DNA from: Craspedostauros australis
Lineage: Eukaryota > Bacillariophyta > Bacillariophyceae > Mastogloiales > Achnanthaceae
Assembly (NCBI GenBank): GCA_026770025.1
Contig: JAMXDE010000013.1
Location: 124,001 to 188,000 of the forward strand
Length of the DNA stretch: 64,000 nt
Direction of reading: 5' to 3'
The notes beneath the pieces were generated by a model, which saw only the letters and a list, made by a program, of their open reading frames with translations, had not been told where the DNA came from and made no database searches. Each line of letters opens with the position of its first letter. The stretch's first letter is position 1. Below, one piece after another: positions 56,394 to 64,000 of this stretch. Made by a program: the position numbers and the translations under genes.

Positions 56394-58078
56394 CTTTCTC
56401 TTGCGTTGCTGATGCTGAATGTTGCAAAGGTTTCCGCAAGATGCGACGGAGTAGAATGATGCCAAGCAGTCAAGTGCTCTAACGAAGGCGAGTGCAAGTA
56501 TGGGTACTCCATGGGTTTGAGCAGCAGTGTGCAGGTCGATGGCAATCTCCAGAGAGAGAGAGCGAGATAATCCTCAGCTGTGGGGTCAACGTGCTTCGTT
56601 TTGGTATTGGTTTTGGTACCTCGCCTTCATGAACCACTCCTATCCTTGGATGCTCACGATGTCTTGACCAGCCAAGTTGTCGTTGCGGTGAACGCTGTGA
56701 ACGCGGGATCACTATCGCCGTCTTCTCCCCTGACCCGCAAACACAGCAGCAAAGAGGCCTCGATCCATGACCGCAGCTCGTACGCGTGTTTCATGACAAC
56801 CGTCGCGGGCGCATTCGTTCACATTCGACTTTGTTTTACGCAACGACAGAGCACAAGAGTGCCCTCATGTGGTTTGCTTTGTTCGCGCTCATTGCGTATT
56901 GCACGTGATGCATCAGCCGTTTTTTAAAATGTGACGCCAGATCCAGCTCCCTTCTCTCTGTCTGAGATTCGAATCCCCCTTTGTGCATCGCCTATTAATT
57001 CCGGGACTTCGTTGGCGTGAAATCATCACCCACTCGACGTCCACACTTAATTGCGACAGCGCGTCAAGGCTTATCACGCTTCTGCAACCGTGAATCGATG
57101 GCGATTGCACAGGCAACCAAGACGGAGAGAGCAAAGTGTGCGAAGCATCAGCGCGAAGAGATGCGGCGTTGACCCTCATCACCATGAACCGGAGTCGTCA
57201 TCAGACGTGTCCAAACATCACCGCTGTGCGAGTATCACCATCCATGGTGCTCCCCTCATTCTCCCAAGAATACGCTGTGAAATCAAAAGTGAAGCAGACG
57301 ACAGAGACAGACAGAGACAGAGGAAAAGGAATCGGGTGTTCCGCAGAGGAGGAAGAATCAGAGAGGCATCACCATCACCGCCACCATCGTCACCGTCACA
57401 TCCAACACGATGCCGTCATCCTGGTTCACAACGCAGATCCAACACAACAACGCACAAGCACAGGAATCCAACCCAACGAGCACCCATCGGCAACGAGTTG
57501 TGACGAACCAACACACCAAATCCTCCCGCCACCACAACACGGCGTGCATCGATTGCTCGCGGTATCTCACACTCGTGAATCGAACAAGCCAACGGCTCCC
57601 GTCAGGCCAAAAACATGACAAGTGAAGAAACCGTCCCAACAGACAAATCCAGCCAACAGACATGTCAAACAGACAGCCGTGGATCGACACTGACGACGGA
57701 CGTACAATATATTGATTGTTCATACAAACACACCGCGATCATGTGGAACGGATCTTGTTGATGTTGTGACAACATGGTCCATTCATTCGTTGCCAAACGC
57801 AAAGCAACACACTTCAGAACAAAACCGAAAAGATTGCGCCCAAAGGTCATAACTCATACTTGCACCATACCAAGGAGTTGTGCGGCGTTGCTACTCCACG
57901 AGTATCCAGACATCTATTATACTCTACTCTACTCCATGGTATTACACTCGAATCTGCTCCACTCCACTCGTATCTGTCCACAATAATCCACTCTTGCTGA
58001 TCTGTCATCAGGTCTATCAGACACACTCGTGTGCCTGGCACTGCTGGTACTACTGGCACTACTGGCACTACTGACATC
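56394..58078. promoter_or_regulatory. Divergent intergenic region, GT49 / AlkB fusion
   Basis: 1.69 kb between outward-facing starts; no gene supported. There is a GA run at 56550-56565, a repeated gacagagacagacagagacag at 57298-57320, and an actactggc tandem repeat (58040-58075) directly before the AlkB start. gattcgaatccccc at 56965 looks like a tRNA B-box but has no matching stem. Confidence 0.45.
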
Positions 58079-60616
58079 ATGAAGGAGTACGCTGTTCCAC
58101 TGGAGCAGGAATGCGTGTTCTACTACCCCAACCTCTTCACTGGCGAAGAATCGCAGCAGCTGTACGATGAGCTGTACAAGACAACTGGATGGGAGACCTC
58201 TGGGAAGATCAATCGGTGGGTGTACCTCATGGAGGAGACGCCCAGCGACTACAAGTACCGCGATGCTCCGAGCTCCTTGCCGGATGCATCCGAGCGGCAG
58301 GCTGATCAGCAGCAGCAGCAGCAGCAAGTACCAATACATCACAACCCATTCACAGATACTGTGCGAACCATCAAGACGCGCATCGAGGATTGGTACAACT
58401 CGCACAACTCACAAGCGGATGCCGGTGATAGCGCTGGCAGTAGCGCTGGCATCACCAAGTCTCCTGTCCAATTCAACGTCTGCTTGCTGAATTTCTATGA
58501 AGACGGCAATCAGCGCATCGGATGGCACACGGACCGCGAAGAGATCGGTCGCACCACCCCAATTGCGAGCCTCTCCTTGGGCGCAACGCGCGACTTCCAA
58601 ATCCGTTCCAAGCAAAACGCGGGACGTGATCGTGCGACGATCGCGTTGGAATCGGGATCCCTCGTCATCATGGAGAATCAGTGCCAGCACGATTACCTGC
58701 ATTCTATACCCAGGCAGAGCGCCATCACGCAAGGCCGCATCAATCTCACCTTCCGCTGCAAACGAAAGGACGAGGCCAACACGCAGGGCGAGGAAGAACA
58801 CGAGCGTCGCGATAAGTGGTTGGAGCGCATCAAAAAGACCAACGGCGCAGACGGTGCGCAGGAGGAAGATTTCTACCACTACACGCCCGGCACGTCCATC
58901 TGCATCAACACCAACGGTCCCTTGGAGGCGTCGTCCACCAGCAGCGCTGCGGTGTTGTTCGGTGATCACATGCCCACGACATTCTGCAACGAGGCCAACC
59001 CGGATGTTAAATTCGTGATATCCTGCAACATCGGAACAGAGCACTACCTGGCCAATGAGTTGACTGAGATGTTGTCCATGATGGACCGCGATGGCAGCAC
59101 CAATGATGATGATAATGATACTCATGATGATGCTCATGGATACTCGTCTTCTTGGCGACCGGTTGCTTGCCCATGGGGCATTGCTGGGTACGCTGGGTTG
59201 GAGTATGCACCGACTTCAAAAACATCAACGCCAACACCCAAAAGTACAGATGTAACATTGGATGAAATGATGGATGCAATTCAAAAGCAACTCATGGAGT
59301 TGCGATCAGCGATGCAAGTGCTCCTCTACCAGGACCATTTTGATATGCGCGATCTCGTGACGAAGGACGCAGCGGATGGCACCAATGGTCCCGATCAAGC
59401 AGCCGCGGCGACGATGACGACGACCACTCCAGTCACGAAACGAGATGGCATTTCCACCCTCACTGCGGAAGACCTCTACGAATACTACAAGCAACGTCTG
59501 GTGGATGGCAAGGGCAGCATCCCCGCATTGCACCATCGCGACTCTGCCACAATACCACGAGCATCGGCGTCCACATCAGTATCGGCATTTGGAGATGCTC
59601 CGAACAACGACGGCGACGGAAAACAAAAGCGACTCGGCTTCCGCGTGTCCTGCGAGCGCGTCGGCGGCCCCCACGCCTTCCGCAGCGATCAGGTGGAACG
59701 CGAGATCGGCGGCGCCATGTCCGAGTACTACGAATCTTCGTGCAAACCGCAGATGAAGAACTACAACGTGAACATCCGCGCCGACATCGTCTCCACGAAG
59801 GTGCTCATCGGACAGCAGCTGAACGTGGACGACATCTCCAAGCGGCATTTCGTGCGCTTCCGCAACGGCGTCACCATCAAGTGCAACATCGCGTACGTCC
59901 TCATCCGGCTTGCGGGCATCGACGGCAACAGCAAGGACAAGCTGATGGTGGACCCATTCTGCGGATCGGGGACGTTGCTGCTGGAGGCGCTGGAGATGAC
60001 GCAGCGTAGGATCCGCTGCATCGGCATGGACGTGTCACGAAAGAGCGCCAGGGGCGCGCGGCAGAATGCCGAGGCTGAGAACTGCTCCAACGACATCTGC
60101 GAGATCCATTGCTGCGACGCCCGCGCCCTGCGACGGTACGTACCCGACAGCTCCGCCGACGCCTTCGTCTCGAACCTGCCATGGGGTGTGATGACGGGCA
60201 ACAAGCAGGGCGTCAGCGACCTGCAGCAGCTGTACGAGATCTTCCTGCGCACTGCATGGTACTGCCTGAAGGACGGCGGACGCATCGTGATGCTGGTGCT
60301 GCGCGGGTTGCAGATGACTCGCATCCTGCGCAAGCTGAGCGGACGGTACCGCCTGATCACGGCGCAGGTGATCCGCACCACGAACAACCTGCCGTGCATC
60401 GTGGTCGTGGAGAAGATCGGGCGCGACATTCTGCACGAATCGCTGAAGGGGCAGCTGGCCTACATGAGCGAATTCGTGAACGTGTCCAAGGAGCTGTACC
60501 ATGCCATCCACATGGAGACAATCGATGATGAGAATGGCAATGGAGGCAACAGCAGCAGTGGCAACAGCGGCAGCAAAAACAACAAAGGCAACAGCAGCAA
60601 CAGGAGGTCCTCGTAG
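58079..60616 (+). CDS. AlkB dioxygenase fused to THUMP-type tRNA methyltransferase
   Basis: The product has 845 residues from the ATG at 58079 (the open frame above begins at a GTG in a repeat). N-terminal domain (~1-235): an ALKBH2/3-like 2-oxoglutarate/Fe(II) dioxygenase with NFYEDGNQRIGWHTD (iron ligands H150, D152), PIASLSLGATRDF, LHSIP (H208) and RINLTFR (R220, R226, 2OG and substrate side). Then an N-terminal ferredoxin-like piece (VKFVISCNIGTEHYLANEL) and a long Asp/Thr-rich insert. C-terminal part: a THUMP domain like THUMPD3 (GFRVSCERVGGPHAFRSDQ), followed by a Rossmann methyltransferase with motif I VDPFCGSGTLLLEA (from D625) and motif IV NLPWG (699-703). Family knowledge predicts N2-methylation of a tRNA guanosine. 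The AlkB half could demethylate or hydroxylate the same RNA, or repair alkylated nucleic acid; which one is inference. Confidence 0.93.
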   Translation: MKEYAVPLEQECVFYYPNLFTGEESQQLYDELYKTTGWETSGKINRWVYLMEETPSDYKYRDAPSSLPDASERQADQQQQQQQVPIHHNPFTDTVRTIKTRIEDWYNSHNSQADAGDSAGSSAGITKSPVQFNVCLLNFYEDGNQRIGWHTDREEIGRTTPIASLSLGATRDFQIRSKQNAGRDRATIALESGSLVIMENQCQHDYLHSIPRQSAITQGRINLTFRCKRKDEANTQGEEEHERRDKWLERIKKTNGADGAQEEDFYHYTPGTSICINTNGPLEASSTSSAAVLFGDHMPTTFCNEANPDVKFVISCNIGTEHYLANELTEMLSMMDRDGSTNDDDNDTHDDAHGYSSSWRPVACPWGIAGYAGLEYAPTSKTSTPTPKSTDVTLDEMMDAIQKQLMELRSAMQVLLYQDHFDMRDLVTKDAADGTNGPDQAAAATMTTTTPVTKRDGISTLTAEDLYEYYKQRLVDGKGSIPALHHRDSATIPRASASTSVSAFGDAPNNDGDGKQKRLGFRVSCERVGGPHAFRSDQVEREIGGAMSEYYESSCKPQMKNYNVNIRADIVSTKVLIGQQLNVDDISKRHFVRFRNGVTIKCNIAYVLIRLAGIDGNSKDKLMVDPFCGSGTLLLEALEMTQRRIRCIGMDVSRKSARGARQNAEAENCSNDICEIHCCDARALRRYVPDSSADAFVSNLPWGVMTGNKQGVSDLQQLYEIFLRTAWYCLKDGGRIVMLVLRGLQMTRILRKLSGRYRLITAQVIRTTNNLPCIVVVEKIGRDILHESLKGQLAYMSEFVNVSKELYHAIHMETIDDENGNGGNSSSGNSGSKNNKGNSSNRRSS

Positions 60617-61738
60617 AAGTTTAATGATCCACGGGTTTGGGCACAGTACCTGTCAGATCAGGTATGCCAACAACATTCATGAGAATATTAGTAGATCGCT
60701 GTATCATATTCTATTATATACTATACTAATTTTCATATTTCCATGAAATAGAACCTCTCGTACGAGTGGTCATAGTGCATACCGCAATGGCAGACTCGTA
60801 CTGTGTTCGTACTTCGTGTGGGAAGGTCGAGCCTCGCCCTTTTCGTTTTCCCTCTCTCTAGCCTCAATTGAAAAGGCTTGGAAGGCGGTCGCCCAAACGA
60901 GAATCAGAAGCTGAATCCCGGTTGCAGAATTGTTCGGTGAAGCCGTGAGTCGACGAAGATTGACACGTTTCATGACACAAGCGGCAGACGTGACTGAGTT
61001 GATGATGGTTGCGGACACGCAAAGAAACAAGGAAAGAACGAGGAAGAGAATCCTGATCAGTTTTCTCGCAGTTCCGCGCGCTCACACAAACGTGGGTAAT
61101 TCTGGAGTTGGTTTTCTGGAGCGTGAGTTCCCACACCATGGCTCGTATTTTCTCACAAAGCGCTTGTGTTTGAATGGTGCTCTGCTCTCGCATATAATAG
61201 GTCGTGCTCTACCAATACTCTTCTTTGCATTCGTCCTCATCTTCATCCTCATCTTCTCTTCTCTTCTTCGTCAGATTGCGGGGACACTGCTGCTGTTGTT
61301 CTGCATTGACCCACAAAGGATCAGAAAGGAATCAAAGGACGGCATTGAACGACGGAATTGAACGAGGGGCGAAGAAGCAAAGAAGCGAGGAAGACACGAA
61401 GAGATCGATAGATTGGTCATCAGCGGTTGTGGAAGACAAGACAAGAGAAGGAACGCTGGCGAAGAAGCAAGTCTGGCTGAATTCATTGATCGCTCGCTCC
61501 ATTGGCCTGAGTGAACTAGTGGACTGAGCGAACCGCGCTTTGAGGATTTCGCGAGACTCCACTGTGAGCCTGCTTGAGTTGCTTGCGCGACCTTGGAGTA
61601 AGATACACATACTTACACACACAGAGACGCGCACAGAGAGAGAGAGAGAGAGAGAGAGATTGAGAGTGTATTCGTATGTACGTGGAGTTACACTCAAGAG
61701 CGAACTTACTCTGTACTCGTGCAGTCTAAGCAGGAGTG
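60617..61738. promoter_or_regulatory. Intergenic region before the MIT-like gene
   Basis: 1.1 kb between two plus-strand genes, so it should carry the poly(A) site of the AlkB fusion gene (AT-rich 60690-60750) and the promoter of the next. A ttcgtcctcatcttcatcctc pyrimidine run lies at 61229-61265. No gene is supported. Confidence 0.45.
61635..61659. repeat. (AG)n microsatellite
   Basis: Uninterrupted AG tract about 80 bases before the start of the last gene. Confidence 0.9.
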
Positions 61739-64000
61739 ATGGAGCTGCCATTCGCCGTCACGGAAGATCCCAATGATGGTCTACCTGCTGCGACCAACGC
61801 AAGCAACGTGCAAAGCAACATCCCTGGCAACATCAACGGAGACAACGTGCTCGATGACGCCGTAAGCGCTAGCAGCAGCCTCGTGACCGCATCCTCGCAA
61901 GGCAGCTTCATCGATTCGGATGTGGATCTCATCCCCATCTACGTCGGCGGGCAGCATGAGCAGCAGCATCAGTCCCATCAGCATGGTGCGAATGCGAGTG
62001 CGGGGACTCGTACTCATACAGCACCTGCGAGTTCCAATGGACATCATCCACAGGTTCCGATTGTGGGTATTCCCACAAATGTCCACATGACGCCGCAAGT
62101 GCCTCCGTCATATATTCATGGCTCACAGCAGCAGCATCATCATCACCATCCAAGTCATCCTCGTCAGCAACACCAACGTCAACAGCAGCATCAACAGCAG
62201 CATCAACAGCAGCAGCATCCCATCATCTCGGATGCGGCATTTGTCGACGCAGACTTTGCCTACATCGACATCCCCACAGCACCATCAGCTCAGACCACAC
62301 ACACAACCCACACGGCACAACAACCGCACGGCCAGGCCGCTGGAATACCACGTCCTCCTCGTCAGTACCAGACCCATGTCTCCCATCCCACGAACCGTGC
62401 GATGGGACCTGGGATGCCTTCTGTCAGAGCCATGCCTCCGAAGCCTGCGCCGACTGCCTTCGCGACGTCCATCGCCAACAATCCGCCAGGTTTCATCGCG
62501 GACATTGGAGTTCATGACACCGTCGACCACGCTTCATTTGACGTCTTTGTGGATGCGGAACCTGACCACCTCAACATCGACGACGACGAAGACTACGAGT
62601 ACGGTCGGGCCACGGCATTCCAAAGTGCCATCCACGAAGGCGCAACTGGGGACACCAACCGTGGAGATGTCCTGGCCCTGCTCCTAAGCAATGCGGTGTC
62701 TCAAAATTCGCAATCGGATCCCCACAAGCGCAGCAGCGGCAGCGGCAGCAACACTCATAACAGTGTGCTCACCCAAAACCTGCAGGATGCCAGCTCAGCC
62801 TCTCTGCAAGCCACGGAAGCCAAGCAGAATGGGCAGTTGGGAGAGGGTGAGTTCCGTTCTGTACAGCTTGTCGCCATCGTTGCATGTCATACATACTCAT
62901 CGTGTTGCTCATCACGCATTCCACAAAGAGCACCATGGCCATACGAGTACACTCCACGAATTTTCTCCTTCGTGCCGGATGTTTGAAACACATGTACTCA
63001 ATCGCTCAGTGCAACTCAAACCTCACTTCCTTCAACATCTGTACGTATGTACATTCACACTCACACTCGTTCGCTCGCCCGTGCGCACCGCACCTATGAT
63101 GCACCCGCATGCGCGTCCGTCCATACAATCACCACAACCGCCATCGCAACAACGATACTAACAACGATACCAACCCCTCAGCCTTGTCGCAACATGCCAA
63201 ATCTGCCAAGCTGTATCGCGACTGCGCCGTTGGAGTTCAGACGATCAACCCGCAGCTTTCCAATTCATTGCTCCTCCTCAGCCAAACCCAAGCCAAGTCG
63301 GCCATCGCCCTGAAGCGCATTATGAGGCTCAACACAGCTGGGATCGAACGTCTCATCTCCTCAACACCATCGTCATCGTCCAAATCAAATAGCAGCGCCG
63401 CATCAAAGGCCAACGCATCTACATCGGCAACACGCCAATCAGGATCGAGCGCTAACACCAATGCAAATGGACCGGCTTCCTCATCTCGCGCTGCACCATC
63501 TTCTACATCCGCGGCGAGATCCAATGCTGCTGGACCTTCAGACGCCAACTCAATACCTTTGGGGAACCCGACAACATCCACTGATGGTACAGTAACCAAG
63601 GAAGAACGTCTCCGGGCGGTGGTCCGAGGGGCTCTGGGGTCGGGTCATCCCAGAGAGGAAGATATCTCAGAGTCCATGTTCTTGGGCAGGGCGTCATCCT
63701 CGCCGTCGCCGTCCGCGTCATCTCCAACCGTCCCAGGAACAGGCAAGTCATCATCTACTTTCACCAGCGGCAACAGAAGGCCTTCCAAAGGATCCCTGAT
63801 CCCCGGCGGGGTGTCGCCGGACAATCTTGCCAACGAAGCTCGGAACGGAAGTGGTGCAGGAGCGGCAGGTCAAAACCCCATTGATCAGATGATGGAACTA
63901 GAACAGGAACTCCGAGACATGGACATGACCCTGGGACTCGGCCAGTCCATCTCATCTTTGGACACTCGCATGCAGTATGCCAATCAGGCCCATGCCGCGT
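61739..64000 (+). CDS. Spliced gene with MIT-like helical region, partial at right edge
   Basis: Proposed exon 1 is 61739-62846 and exon 2 runs from 63182 beyond the window. Donor GAG|G|GTGAGT and acceptor cccctcag|CC join in phase 1, giving GQLGE-ALSQHAKSAKLYRDC, and exon 2 stays open to base 64000. Exon 1 encodes about 369 low-complexity residues (His/Gln runs, an acidic NIDDDEDYEYG patch). Exon 2 starts with a predicted helical pair, SQHAKSAKLYRDCAVGVQ and LLLLSQTQAKSAIALKRI, that resembles an MIT domain. A Ser/Ala/Asn-rich stretch follows, then a second helical segment (IDQMMELEQELRDMDMTLG). MIT domains bind ESCRT-III tails, which would link it to vesicle traffic, but the match is by eye only. 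At least 642 residues lie inside the window. Confidence 0.65.
62847..63181 (+). other. Intron of the MIT-like gene
   Basis: 335 bases, GTGAGT donor, A/C-rich 3' part ending accccTCAG, phase 1. The first-exon frame reads on by chance to a stop at 62984-62986, and the downstream exon has no start codon near its front, so the two exons only make sense joined. Confidence 0.7.

Noticed and set aside
56955-57010. gattcgaatccccc, a tRNA B-box-like match.
   Set aside because: No complementary T-stem strand and no cloverleaf can be drawn.
58409-59137. Minus-strand frame of 242 codons opposite the AlkB domain.
   Set aside because: It is the antisense of a clearly conserved domain and has no features of its own.

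Overview
The window reads as nuclear DNA of a diatom or close stramenopile. Support comes from secreted proteins with long Pro-Thr-x repeats, LRR and ankyrin proteins of the kind common in diatoms, short GT-AG introns, A/C-rich leaders and many dinucleotide repeats. No bacterial operon logic, organelle gene, tRNA, rRNA or CRISPR array was found. I call twelve protein genes (one partial at the right edge) and one truncated gene copy.

Left part (1-9479): a small secreted Cys-rich protein gene (2385-3197) sits between two direct copies of a ~1.4 kb non-coding block, so the window probably starts inside a tandem array. An unidentified decayed minus-strand coding segment (about 4847-5897) follows, then an LRR protein gene (6417-9479).

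Middle (8061-30730): a ~10.3 kb direct tandem duplication. Each unit carries the 3' part of the LRR gene facing a giant secreted protein gene (2853 and 2819 residues). The giant proteins hold about five Cys modules studded with R-x-[LM]-Q motifs, a Pro-Thr repeat linker and about six beta-sandwich-like C-terminal domains. The second LRR copy starts mid-gene and has no start codon at its front. The 2.1 kb spacer holds another unidentified decayed segment.

Right part (32897-64000): genes in near-strict strand alternation, with short convergent gaps (230-465 bp) and long divergent gaps (1.4-2.4 kb). In order: a two-exon GT-B-like glycosyltransferase; a two-exon IST1 (ESCRT-III regulator); a multi-pass membrane protein; a 3426-residue ankyrin protein with 64-residue repeats; a mitochondrial MoaA/CNX2 (molybdenum cofactor); a LARGE-like GT49 glycosyltransferase with a very long N-terminal tail; an AlkB dioxygenase fused to a THUMP-type tRNA methyltransferase; and a spliced gene with an MIT-like helical region that runs off the right edge.

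Together these point to cell-surface/secretory functions (giant proteins, glycosyltransferases, IST1) mixed with housekeeping RNA and cofactor enzymes. The strongest leads are the AlkB-THUMP-methyltransferase fusion and the modular giant protein pair with its dense R-x-[LM]-Q motifs. Starts given here are ATG codons chosen by context; open frames that extend further upstream through non-ATG codons were trimmed.
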